64,000 nt of DNA, taken from contig CM061132.1 of NCBI GenBank assembly GCA_030789695.1, forward strand, positions 159,446,817-159,510,816. Direction: 5' to 3'. A program made the translations under genes and the position numbers. The notes under the pieces are model-generated. The model made no database searches. It was not told the DNA's origin and saw nothing but the letters and a program-made list of their open reading frames with translations. This DNA comes from Scilla litardierei. Its lineage: Eukaryota; Streptophyta; Magnoliopsida; Asparagales; Asparagaceae. Of this stretch, positions 1-10,571 are shown in pieces (positions within the stretch are counted from its first letter, which is position 1; each line of letters starts with the position of its first letter).

Positions 1-1
1 T

Positions 2-1114
2 GGTTTACCTCGGACCCCGAGGCAGAACGACGCAGTTTGGGAGATCGTGGATCGGTTGACCAAGTCTGCGCATTTTATCCCTTTCCGAGTGGGCCAGTCT
101 ACGGAAGCTTTGGCGAGGAAATATCTGGAGGTAAAATTTCGTTTCTACTTTTACTTCCACTTTGATTTTCTCTTTGAAATGGTTGTGATGTAGACCGTGT
201 ACGTGCAGGAGATTGTACGCTTACATGGAGTCCCTGTGAGCATTGTGTCTGACCGAGACACGAGGTTCACATCTCAGTTCTGGAGAAGTCTGCAGGAGAA
301 TTTGGGTACGAGTCTGAGTTTCAGCACGGCGTACCACCCGCAGACTGATGGCCAGTCCGAGAGGACTATTCAGATCCTGGAGGATATGCTGCGAGCTTGT
401 ACGCTCGATTTGAAGGGTTCATGGGAGGACCATCTTCACTTGGTGGAGTTTTCATATAACAACAGCTACCAGGCGAGCATTGGCATGGCGCCGTTTGCTG
501 CCCTATATGGAAGGAAATTTCGTTCGCCACTGAGCTGGGATGACATCGGAGATCGGGAGCTGTTGGGTCCTGAGATGATAGTGGAAGCTGTGGATGTCGT
601 GAGGGACATCCGGGAGAAGCTTAGAGTTGCACAGGATCGCTTCAAGCATTGGGCAGATGCCAAGAGGAGACCTGTGGAGTTTCAGCCTGGTGATCACGTC
701 TTCCTGAAGATTTCTCCGAACCGCGGAGTTATTCGTTTCGGGAAGAAGGGAAAGCTGAGTCCGAGGTATATTGGGCCGTTTGATGTGCTAGAGCGTGTAG
801 GAGCAGTGGCCTACCGCCTTGCTCTGCCGCCATCTTTGGAGGGTGTTCATGACGTATTCCACGTATCTCAGTTGCGTCGGTACGTCAGTGATCCATCGCA
901 CACTGTGGACTTCTCAGAGATTACAGTTCACCCGGATCTGACATATGACCAGCAGCCTGTACAGATTTTGGACCGTCGACAGAAGCAGTTGAGAAATAAG
1001 ATAGTCGACCTGGTGAGAGTGATGTGGCGTCACGGATCACCTGGAGAGTCCACCTGGGAGCGTGAAGAGGATATGAGGGAGCGCTTTCCGCATCTTTTCC
1101 CGAGCGATGCTTGA
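2..1114 (+). CDS. Tekay-type integrase, C-terminal part with chromodomain (element G, partial, spliced)
   Basis: The 3' end of a Ty3/gypsy pol polyprotein; the rest lies left of the window. Integrase inserts retrotransposon cDNA into nuclear DNA, and the C-terminal chromodomain steers chromoviruses to chromatin. Reading frame 2 opens with [10 protein letters not shown] just after the first catalytic Asp. After a probable intron (131-208) it continues with [17 protein letters not shown] (second Asp) and [11 protein letters not shown] (Glu). A basic GPF-type region follows, then a chromodomain-like end ([19 protein letters not shown] ... GESTWERE). From base 209 the frame is open to the TGA at 1112-1114. 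An ORF call starting at GTG 197 would be an artefact. The assignment to the Tekay lineage rests on motif recognition. Confidence 0.9.
131..208 (+). other. Putative spliceosomal intron in integrase of G
   Basis: 78 nt bounded by GAG|GTAAAA at the 5' side and TGCAG|GAG at the 3' side. It is T-rich and has an in-frame TAG at 191-193. Removing it restores the spacing usual for this stretch of gypsy integrase, between the LARKYLE and EIVRLHG motifs. The same intron position and both splice motifs recur in element A (55341 and 45768 on the minus strand), whose flanking coding sequence is clearly homologous. Splicing is inferred; no transcript was seen. Confidence 0.75.
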
Positions 1115-1141
1115 TGTTGATTCCGAGGACGGAATCATTTC

Positions 1142-1155
1142 TAAGTTGGAGAGGA
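1142..1155 (+). other. Polypurine tract of G
   Basis: A purine-rich run (TAAGTTGGAGAGGA) directly before TGTAACG, the LTR start. It corresponds in position to the tracts of A and B on the minus strand. All three are preceded by a conserved CCGAGGACGGAAT-type segment, which here lies at about 1123-1136. Confidence 0.75.
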
Positions 1156-4065
1156 TGTAACGGTCGGTTTTCGATCGTAAGTTCTTTGTGCACGTGCGTT
1201 TGACCGTGCACGTATTTATTTTAGACTTTGTTTGCTTCCGAACCCTATCGTGTGATATGTCGTTGTGACTCTCTCTGAGGGTACAACATTTGCCGTGTTG
1301 ACTTGCAACGTCATTTCACGGACCGTTCGCCCACGATTTGACCTTTTCCGAGGAGACGTCGCGTATCGCACTTTTGACTTGAGGCGTTTTTATTTTTAAT
1401 TTCGTTTCTCGTCATCGAAATTGTAATCCGTCTCTTCCGAATTCTTGCTCTCGTCGCCCCGGTCGCCCGGTATTTTCTTATAATTTTTTGGGCACCGTTT
1501 GACCCTTGTGCACTAATAAAGCCGGTTAATTACGAGAATACCCCTAACTAATTAATCCTATTAAACCCTAGTTTAACCCTAAACCTAGCTGGTAGCAGCC
1601 CCATCATGTGTGACTCCACCTCCTAGTCACGTGGACCCCACCCTATAAGAAAACCTAGGTTTCTTCTAAAATTTCTCACAGCCGCAACCCCCCCCTCTTG
1701 CGCCGGCCCTAGAAGCACCCCCCACTCACGCAAAACCCTATCCCCCTCCACCTGAGCCCACGCCGGAGAACGCCGTCGCCGCCGATCAACTCGCCGACCT
1801 CCTCTCTCTCGATTGCAGCCCCGACCGCCGCCTCCCGTCGCCGTTAACCGCCGGAAACAGCACACAGCAGCAGCTGCAGCTCGCCACGACCGCCGCCGCC
1901 GCCGCCGCCGGAGCCACCTCGACGTCGCCGTGAACCCCCTCTGCCCCCTCTCGCTGTTGGCTGCGACCCAAGGCCGCAAACTCCTCTGAAACAGCGAGTT
2001 TACTCGCTGTTTTGCGTGTTTGGCGTCGTACCGACGCGCAGCCGAGATCTCGCCGCCTCTCCTCGCTGTTGGAGCCCCCCGACAGCCTCCTACACCTTCT
2101 GGGAGTATTCATCGACGTCCCGAACTCTTCCTACGACTTCCGACGTCGTAGGCGTTGGGTACGACGAACCGTTCATCTCGGTTGTCATTGCAAGATCTCC
2201 GGAAGCCGTAGTACGCCTACCCGACGCACTGCTCGCTGTTCACGCGTTCCGCCCGCTGCCAGAATGTGTCTGGCTACGCTGCCCGTAGCCGAGACACCGC
2301 TAGGAGACGATCCGTAGCCGTGCCAATCAGATCGGTCGCCGTTCAGACTCTACATCCGCTCTACCCCAGACTCCGGACAGGTTGGTTCCCCTATCTCGTA
2401 GCGAAACCCCCACAGTAGCAAAACTGGAAACCTAACTAAAACTGGCAACTTAACTCAGTAAATTTATTTTCTGCTCTCTTAAATCGATGTGTAACCGTAG
2501 ACCGACGTTTGGACTTTTGACTGTACACATAGGATAGAATCGTCGGATAGGCTGATCGGACAACTTGACTCGTGACGGTTAGGGTAGCCACGTTCAACTT
2601 AGAAATGAACCTAAATAGGAGTTGACGAAAATCGCGACTTGACACCGTCGCCATGATCTCTTTTCAGACGGACTACCACGGACGAGACGACTGGACGAGA
2701 CGCCCCGAACAGACGACGCACTCGCCATTCCAGGCAAGTGTACCCACTTGCGATTTGACTGTGCTTTAGCTCTAGTCTGTAGAACTGTTAGATTGTGTGT
2801 GATGAGAACCGGACGTGAAATGATAGCGTCCGGGACGACCCGTGACGGCTCTGACTTGACGACGAAGTCTGAGCCTGACAACAATGAACTGCTGACAACA
2901 TAGGACTCTCTTGTGTGTGCGTGCGTGTGGACACCCTAGAATAACTTTCCCTACACTTGTCATGTCGTGTCCTGTTACACAAAAAGCCTTCGGGCGTTTC
3001 GGATGCTTCCCTCCGCAGAAGTGATCCCCGTGATACAAAAAGCCTTCGGGCGTTTCGGATGCTTCCCTCCGCGGAAGTGATCCCCGTGATACAAAAGCCT
3101 TCGGGCGTTTCGGATGCTTTCCTTGCGGAAGTGATCCCTGTTATACAAAAAGCCTCCGGGCGTTTCAGATGCTTTCCTTGCGGAAGTGATCCCTGTTATA
3201 CAAAAAGCCTCCGGGCGTTTCGGATGTTTCCCTAGCGGAAATGATCCCTGTAAATCTTGTCCTGAGTTCATGGGTTGGGGTTGGGTTGAGCGTGCGCACG
3301 GCAAGAGGGTCTGATCCCCCTCGAACCGTAAGGCGTGAACCCTTTCGTGTCTTACTTGTCCTGTCCCGTCTTGTCTTGTCCTGTCCGTCACGTCCCGTCT
3401 TGTCTTGACACCTGTAGGTTAGTCCCGTAGTCGGTAGCACACGCTACGTCTACTGCTTGCTACGTTTACTTTTCCTGCTACGCTACTTTTCGTTACTCAG
3501 TTATAACCCCATCATGCTAAAACAACCAGTAAATCATTGTTAAAAGTAGATACACTTGCAGTAGAGTCTGACAGTTTGTGTAGACTTTGCCTGACGTACA
3601 GTTTCCCTCTTTTGGTGCTGTACGTCAGGTGTGGAGCCAGAGTACGAGTACGAGGCGGACCTGCCAGTTGACTTGGAGCCGGAGGGCGCTGATCCTGTGT
3701 ACGATCCAGAGGACGATCAGAGTTAGAGATCTTCGGTTGCTGTTCCAGAGATTTTCCATTTCAGTTTGAGTTGGGTGCGTTGCACTCTTACTTTCTCGTC
3801 TAGGTTGGGTGCTTGCACCATTAGTTTCCCTTTCAGCAGTTGTAGCCGTTTACGGCATTTTTAGACTCTCAGTACTTTGATGATAAATTTGGAATAAAAT
3901 GAAATGTTTCCTTTCAGTACTTTTGTTATTTCGTACTAACTTGCAGGGACCTGTACCTTCGCTATGGAAAACTACAGACGCTTATTGGGTCGGGGCTCTT
4001 AGCCCCGGCCTAAGCGGGCCTTCGTCACGCTTCGCCTCCGTGTTTTTGGGAAGCGGGGCGTGACA
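1156..4065 (+). mobile_element. 3' LTR of G (Tekay chromovirus)
   Basis: Starts TGTAACG right after the polypurine tract and ends GGGAAGCGGGGCGTGACA. These are the terminal motifs of the A and B LTRs in this window. Length 2,910 bp. A TATA-like CCTATAAGA at about 1642 is followed by a C-rich, CCG-rich stretch consistent with a transcribed leader. It contains a five-copy tandem repeat at 2978-3253. The 5' LTR and most of the element lie outside the window, so the target duplication cannot be checked. Short Arg/Ser-rich ORFs inside are not credible genes. Confidence 0.8.
2978..3253 (+). repeat. Five tandem copies of a 54-57 bp unit in the G LTR
   Basis: Units begin near 2978, 3035, 3091, 3145 and 3200. 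Each contains ACAAAAAGCCTTCGGGCG or a variant, followed by TTTCGGATGCTTCC and GGAAGTGATCC. The centre of each unit, GCC-TTCG-GGC, can form a hairpin with a UUCG tetraloop. In copies 4 and 5 the loop is TCCG, still of the UNCG class. Confidence 0.9.
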
Positions 4066-5754
4066 AACATTAACTAATAAAACTATGACTGAAATTAATT
4101 AACTATTATCACTTAACCAACTATTACACCATGGCTTATTATACTTCAACTTTATATACCCAAGGCAATAATTCCCCTTCTACCTGCCACTTTAACTCTT
4201 CTATCCTCTTCCTTTAATAAGACTAAATTAACTCCCTAACACTCTCTCTTCTCTTTATTATTCCATACTGTCAATTACTCTATATCCCCTTTAATAAGGC
4301 TGTCACATGACATTCATCATATTTTTTTAATAAGGCCAAGGCCCTCCTCTTGTAATACTCTCTGTCACAATCTTTATTTATTAAAAATAAACACAAGGCT
4401 TTCTTTCTTAATAGGGTTCTGTTTTTATAAATACAATGTTAGGCTGACACTCTCCCACTCTCCCACTCTCATTTCTAATAAAAATTGTTACTTTTTAATA
4501 CCATTCTTTAATAACTTCTTTATATCTCTTAGTCCTCTCCCCCCTGTTACTTTCTCTCCAACCTCTTGGCTGCCTGTTCTCTTTCCTGCCATCTTCATTT
4601 CGTTTTCTGCGTTTCTTCTTATTTTTTTTTGTTTTCAATCATTTGCAGCAAGGGAAATGGGTAAGGGGGTCTCACGCCAAAACGAAGGGAGGGGGCTCTT
4701 ACCGCGCGCGAGGAGGGAGGCCGAGGGCGGACGGTGCACAGGGGGCAGACGGCGGCGCGGCTCATGGCGACGGTGGTTCACGGCGCGGGGCACAGGGCGC
4801 GGCGGCCGGCGGTTCTAGGTGGAGGAGGGGGCTTCACGGCGGGCGCAGGTCGGAGGGACGGCCAAGCGGCGGCGGCTTGCTCCAGCGACGACGGGTGCTG
4901 GTGGGTGGCCGGCCTAGGAGAGAGGAGGAGGAAGGAAGATGGTTTGGAGGAGGGAGGAAGAAGATGAAGTAGGGTTTGTTTGTTATTTTGAATCTGAAAT
5001 TTTAGTTTCAGATTTCGGTTAGTGTTATTTGGGTGAATGGATTTTTGGTTGATTCTGAAATGAGGCTTTCAGATCTATGTGTTTCTGATTTGGTTTTGTG
5101 CTTCCAATTTGCAGTTGATTTTGTTTGGGAAATGGTTGATTGGGTTTGATTTTGGAATGATGACGAATTTTGGGGAAAATCTGATTGGTTTGCAGACGAT
5201 GAAGGTGGAGTTTTTGGTTGTGGAATACTCAGGAAACGGTTTTCAGCAAGTTTAGCAGAGGAGATTACGAGCTTTAAGAAGTTAATCAGTGGAACATCCT
5301 TTCCCATTGTCAAACGCCTCATCAATATGATTAGGATAGAAGTTATTTCAATCTTTAGACTAATGGGGAGAGAAACGTGTTGCTTGTTTAAACGAAAAAG
5401 AAAGTCTGACTTGTCTAACTGAAGTTTTGATTGGCAACGTGTGTGTTGTCGTTTTGGGTAGTGTTAAGGTAAAAACGCAATTAAGTAGATTTAATTAGTC
5501 ATCATTAAAAATGGAAAAGTAATTAGTGAAATTAATTAAAGTAATTAAGATTTTGTAATTAGTAAATTGTAATTACCAGAATAATTAAGTTAAATTATCT
5601 TTGTTAAAACGTGATGGTAAATATTGACGACACTGTAAAACGAAAACATTGATGCGCTCGCGTCGACACGTACGGACGAAAAATTAACTGGATGACTGAA
5701 GAAAAATACCGGTACGCACAATCAAAAACACGCCTAAAAATACCGGCCGTTGCA
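4066..5754 (-). mobile_element. LTR fragment of a B-like Tekay element (H), cut by G
   Basis: On the minus strand it begins TGCAACGGCC at 5754. Order and sequence follow the B LTR: the GTACGGACGAAAA...CTGGATGACTGAAGAAAAA block (about 5665-5710), TAATTAGT-rich DNA, a TTTGAATCTGAAATTTTAG segment (about 4985), a CGGCGG-rich coding-like patch (4680-4970), and a T-rich run ending in TTTGCAG (about 4648). The remainder is probably left of the window, with G inserted between. No polypurine tract lies at 5755, so this edge is either the outer end of a 5' LTR or that of a solo LTR. The Gly/Arg-rich ORFs at 4643-4972 are compositional. Confidence 0.65.
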
Positions 5755-7536
5755 GAGATTTTAATAGAGTGGATGGAAAACTTGTAGATATGGGTTTCTA
5801 TTTAATTTATTTCCTTCTTTTTATTTCTCCAAGCTTCTTAAAACATCCCCCCTTCATTTTTCTCCCCCCACGCCAAGAAGCCCTGGCCGAACAATCACCC
5901 CCCTCTTGCTGCCGAAAGTTTGGGAGGAATGGAGAGAAAAAATGGGGAAGGGAAGAAGAAAGAAGAGGAAGAAGAGAAGAGGTAAAGCTTTAAACCCATC
6001 CTCTCCTTCTACCCTTTATCTTCTCCAATTTCTCTCCTCTCCCATGGCAGAAAATCTCCATTGCTGGCCGAATTGTGTTGCTGCCGAAATTCCAAGCAAG
6101 AAACAAAAAGAAGAGAAGAGAAAGAAGTAGAAAGAGGAAGGATGAAGAGAAGAGGAGAAAGTTAGGGTTTGGGATTTCGTGGGAGCTTGATGAAGATGGA
6201 TGAGCTTCATGAACTTGAAAGAGGATTAGAGCTTGAAGCTTGAAGAGGGTGGGTTCTCTCTCATTTTGGGGCTTGATGTTGGGATTCATGGAGGAATTGG
6301 GGGAAGTTCGAAATTAGGGCTTTGGTGTTGAAGGAGGGGATTCATGATGGATTCTTTGCAATCATTGGGAGATTTCCTCTAATTGGAAGAGGATCTTGCA
6401 TCTAGGTTGAGGTAGGATTCCAATCCCAATTCATATGATTTATTTCATTTTGTTTTGAATTCCAAGTTTGCATCTTTTAGGGCTTTATAGCAATAGTTTT
6501 GGGTGGATGCATGATTTGGGATGTTATGTTGAATTATCTGGTGCTATAATTACATTTCATGTTGCCCTCATATGTTTTGTTTCACTAATTAGGAGTAATA
6601 GCTCTTATTTGGAAGTTGCTCTTACATGTGGTATGACAATTACTAGTTGCTCTTAAATATTGAGATTTTGGACATTACTAGTCAAATTGCTTATTACCAA
6701 TCGTTGGGATGTTCATTTGTATGAAATTACATACATGTGGTACGTGGGAAAACATCCTCATATGGCTTGTTAACCCAAGTCCAACCAATCATGCTAATGA
6801 GATTGTCTTTAATTTTAGGTAGTACGTTTGTTTCATGCTATGGAATATGATATGTTGGGTAATATGATGCCACAGATATGTAGTAGATACATATGAATGT
6901 CTTGATTCACTAATTGTGTGGTATTTCTCTCATTTGAATTGGCAGAAGCTTAATCATGCGAGAGGGGCAATTGGCAATAATTAGATGATGAAATTGGGGG
7001 CTTGAAGTTATTGTTTTGATTGATTGGTTTCATCAATTTTGGGACATTGAAATTCTATGATGTGTTGGGTTAATTTTGCTTTAATACCCAATTTCCATGT
7101 TTAGTTGAAGTCATATTATGGATGCTATGTTTTAGTTGAAATTTGTTGAATTGTTTTAAGTTCAACTTTCATTAGTTAAGTTGGAATGCTCTCTTTTTAA
7201 GATAATGAAAGCTTAATTAAGAAGGGAGAAGGGATTATAGATTGCATTTCACGAGTTTTGGATTTCCTCACCTCATATTTATGAGTTGGAATGCAATTGA
7301 TAAATATTGGAGTGCTTCATCGCATTTCATAAATTATGTTGGGTTGCTCTCATAATGAAATTGCTCTCATTTTGGTGAAATTGCCCTCATTTTGATGTGT
7401 AGAGTTATTTGTTGGGCCTCTCATGCCTTGTTTCAATAATTATGCAAATTGCTCTCATTGTTGACGTTGGAAACTGTCATTCAAAGAATGTAAGATACAC
7501 ATATTCACATGGGTTGTGATATGTTGATGTTATTAG
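5755..7536. other. Unassigned AT-rich DNA between H and F, LTR-leader-like
   Basis: No convincing gene. The left part has CTATTTAATTTA (about 5799), C-rich then GA-rich stretches, and two GCTGGCCGAA/CTGCCGAAA-type segments. A CATCTAG|GTTGAGGTAGGATTCC junction lies near 6400. This order (TATA-like, C-rich leader, splice-like end) is common in gypsy LTRs. The right part is TTG-rich, with short repeats of ATTGCTCTCATTTTGGTGAA around 7330-7460. It could be a truncated LTR or the pre-insertion target. I recognise no protein. Confidence 0.35.
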
Positions 7537-8892
7537 TGTAATGCCCTGATAGCTACTGCACAAGTACTAGAGGGGGGGTGAATAGTACTTTAAAATAATT
7601 AAGAAGATAATTCCTAATTATCTTGCAAACTCAACCAACAATGCGGAAATGAAAATATTGACAACAAAGAAATACAATCGCAAACAGTCGATATAACGGG
7701 TTCGGATCCACCCAAGTCTCCCCGACTTGTTCCCGGTGATCCTACGCCCCAACCACCCGGATCCCCTCCGGATACTTGAGTTAGAAACTTCTAACTCAAA
7801 TTTGCACTAGAAACCTCTACAAGATCAAATCATACACAAATGAAAATGTGACTCCCATAAACCGGGATCACACACAAACTCTCACAACCGAGAGTAAAAC
7901 TTGCGATATCAAAGTAAATTGAAATAAGAAATTCTTACCAACAAAATCATATGCCTTGAGTAAACTTACGAATTAGGGCACAAAGGATTTTGGGAAAGAT
8001 GAAGGCACCAAACCCTAGCTCCAAGATGTTGATCAGCAATGGAGGCCTAGGAAGATGTTGGTGACCTTGGATCAAGCTCTTGGCTTGAAAGGCTCACAAT
8101 TAATGAATCTCTCTTTTGAAATAAGAGTGAGAGAGAGATTCTAGAGAGAAATGAATGAGCTTTGAATGAGAATTAATTGCTCTCTTTGATTCTCTAAACT
8201 TTAATAAATATCAGCCTTGAATGCTATGAAAGAAGCCCTTCAAGTATATATAGGCTATAGGAAAGAGAGAGCAAAAAATCGTGACATTTAATGCTCCAAC
8301 GGCTCTATTCTAAAGCAGTCTAGTCGGTCAAAGAAGGATCACTGACCGACTAGTTTCTTTACTAGTCGGTCGGTGATTCAACATGAACCGACTAACTGAA
8401 GAACAGTCAAAAGAGAAGTTCAGACATAAGGAACTAGTCGGTCTAAGAAGACTGGCCAACCGACTAGTTTCACAAATAGTCGGTCGGTGAGTGTTCTTTG
8501 ACCGACTAAGAGAAGAAATCAAAGTGGCTGAATCCAAAGACAGCTAGTCGGTTTAAGAGCAACTTCCAACCGACTAGTTTCACAACTAGTCGGTCGGTCG
8601 TTGTGCTTTGACCGACTAACTGTAAACAGTAAGTTAGGCTGAACAGTGGAAGCTCAACTAGTCGGTCTAAGAAGGATTCCTAACCGACTAGTTTCATAAC
8701 TAATCGGTCGGTGAACCTTCTTGGACCGACTAATTGTAAACAGTAAGTGAGCTAAAAATGAACAAGGCATTCTAGTCGGTTCAAGAAGCATTGCCGACCG
8801 ACTAGATTGCCATCTAGTCGGTTGGTTCTTCTTCTTGAACCAACTAACATGCACAAGAAGCCGTGATAAGAAGCGTTAAGCTTCGGGAAAGA
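7537..8892 (-). mobile_element. 3' LTR of F (SIRE-type copia), distal part
   Basis: The plus strand starts TGTAATGCCCTGATAGCTAC, the reverse complement of the LTR end of E, and continues collinearly with the E LTR. The LTR is split at 8892/21036 by E, which duplicated AAAGA. The remainder is 21036-21389, giving a native LTR of about 1.71 kb on the minus strand (TGTTAAGTC...GGGCATTACA). It contains a promoter-like TATATATA at about 8244-8252 (minus) and the inverted-repeat array 8321-8848 just upstream of it. Confidence 0.88.
8321..8848. repeat. TAGTCGGTC/GACCGACTA inverted-repeat array, F LTR
   Basis: Five units spaced about 110 bp. Each carries four alternating motif copies: TAGTCGGTC, about 15 nt, GACCGACTAG, a short AT gap, CTAGTCGGTC, about 15 nt, GACCGACTA. 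The central pair, for example GACCGACTAGTTTC...AACTAGTCGGTC, could form a cruciform. Spacers include ACTGTAAACAGTAAGT and GGCTGAATCCAAAGACAG. It lies immediately upstream of the TATA box relative to minus-strand transcription. Confidence 0.92.
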
Positions 8893-9294
8893 TGTTGAAT
8901 ATTGGACTCCCCGGATTTGGTTTTGGATGATGAGCAAACATAAATAATTCATGAACTAACAATTTGTGAGCGCAGTATTGGAGATCGTCGCCAATTTCAC
9001 GAGAATATTCAAAGCGACATCTCAACACTTCCAAAAGCTCGTATTCAAGCCTAAAGCTTCGTTGAAGCTCATGCAACGCTTTGGAAATAATGAAGATTCA
9101 ATCGAAGCTCTCAAAGACCGTTTATTAAGGTTTTATTTATAGTCTTTTAGTTTCGATTGATAGAATGTTAAGCCTTGAGTATATCTTACGTTTCTATCTT
9201 CATTTCGCTCATTTCGTAGCTCTAGGATTCTTGCACAAGTTCACTCTAATTTCCTCGAAGCGTCGCGCTTCGATTCGGACCTTGTTGTGCATGT

Positions 9295-9743
9295 TAGTTG
9301 GTACAAGAACAAGTACTGACCGACTAGATGGAGATCTAGTCGGTCGGCCACTGTTCTTGGACCGACTAGTTTCAGTCAGTTAAATCTTTGTTCTTTACTG
9401 TTTACAGTTAGTCGGTCTACGTTGACTCACCGACCGACTAGTTTGTGAACTAGTCGGTCAGTGATGCTTCTTTGACCGACTAGTTGTGATTTACTGTACA
9501 TGCCAAATTTCTCCTAAGCTACTGTTTTCCGTTAGTCGGTCTAAGAACGTTTGATGACCGACTAGTTGACAATCTAGTCGGTCAACTTTTGTTCTTGGAC
9601 CGACTAAGTCAACTTGCCTTCAGACTAGTTTTCTAGGTCTGAAATTCTATCTCTTCTCTGATCTGCTCTTAGTCGGTCCATGCTTTGTGACTGACCGACT
9701 AGTTGATGAACTAGTCGGTCAGTGATTGTTCTTTGACCGACTA
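9295..9743. repeat. TAGTCGGTC/GACCGACTA array, E 5' LTR
   Basis: About four units of alternating TAGTCGGTC and GACCGACTA motifs, for example GACCGACTAGTTTGTGAAC followed by TAGTCGGTC. Spacers include TTACTGTTTACAGTTAG. The 3' LTR has the same array at 19777-20225. Confidence 0.92.
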
Positions 9744-9798
9744 ATTCTCCCAGATTTCTTTCCGTTGGAGATTGACCTAACTTATGTTTTTGGGTTCC

Positions 9799-9806
9799 TA
9801 TAAATA
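9799..9806 (+). promoter_or_regulatory. TATA box of the E 5' LTR
   Basis: TATAAATA in the context TTCCTATAAATACGAACC, directly downstream of the inverted-repeat array. The start of transcription would be expected about 30 bp further on. The 3' LTR copy is at 20281-20288. Confidence 0.75.
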
Positions 9807-10546
9807 CGAACCTAGGTCATTTCTATCTTCAATAGAGCTGCCATTAAGAGATTCATTGAGCCCTAAAGAGATAGCCATTCTCCCTCAAATCTAAAGCTCT
9901 CTTCCTCACAAGAAAGCCATTCTCTCTCATTTCTAGATCTAGAGAGAAGCTTGTTCTTGGTGAGCTCTTCAAGCCATTGCTTGATCCAAGTCTCCAACTC
10001 TTCCCTAGGCACCCATTGCTGCTCATTTCCTTGGTGCTAGGGCTTGGTGACTTCATCTTCCTCAAATCCTTCATTCCACCTATTGGGTAAGAAAAACTCA
10101 AGGTATAGGATTTTGTGGTAAGAGTATTTATTTCATTTAAACTCTTTATATTGCTTATTGGCTCTCTCGGTTGTGAGAGAAGTTTGTGATCCCGGGTTGT
10201 GGGATTCACTTTGCCATTGCATGTATGATTTGATCTTGTGAAGGTTTTTCACAAGATATTCATAGTGGAAATCTTGAGTTAGGGTTTCTAACTCAAGTAT
10301 CCGGAGGGGATCCGGGTGGTTGGGACGTAGGATCACCGGGAACAAGTCGGGGAGACTTGGGTGGATCCGAACCCATTAACATCGTTTGTTAGCTTTGTTT
10401 ATTTCTTTGTTGTCAATCAATTTAAGCTTCCGCAAATTGATTTGGTGGTTGTTTGCAATTTAATTTGGAATTATACGCCTTATTATTTTAAAGTACTATT
10501 CACCCCCCCTCTAGTACTTGTGCAGTAGCTGGTAGGGCATTACATT

Positions 10547-10560
10547 TGGTATCAGAGCCA
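10547..10560 (+). other. Primer-binding site of E, tRNA-iMet type
   Basis: TGGTATCAGAGCCA lies two bases after the LTR end and matches the 3' end complement of plant initiator tRNA-Met, the usual copia primer. Confidence 0.93.
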
Positions 10561-10571
10561 GATTCTCAGCT

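Larger units (their letters stand above)
8893..10544 (+). mobile_element. 5' LTR of E
   Basis: TGTTGAATATTGGAC...GGGCATTACA. An inverted-repeat array at 9295-9743 precedes TATAAATA (9799-9806) by about 55 bp, marking U3. The transcribed leader contains small AUG ORFs without recognisable products. The LTR ends next to the primer-binding site. Confidence 0.95.

Noticed and set aside
197..208. GTG at 197 as the start of the G integrase
   Set aside because: Coding sequence clearly continues upstream from base 2, and 197 is inside the putative intron.
4643..4972. Gly/Arg-rich ORFs in H and the similar ones at 47716-48108 and 53870-54262 in the B LTRs
   Set aside because: They lie within LTR sequence and reflect CGG-rich composition; several overlapping frames are open at once. 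Not supported as genes.
5755..7536. Host gene promoter and first exon
   Set aside because: No ORF with recognisable domain, and composition fits an LTR leader equally well. Kept only as unassigned DNA.
8321..8848. CRISPR-like array
   Set aside because: Units alternate in orientation, spacers are related between units, and the location is a plant LTR.
10547..10560. tRNA gene fragments at the TGGTATCAGAGCC sites
   Set aside because: They are only primer-binding sites next to LTR ends; no tRNA cloverleaf surrounds them.
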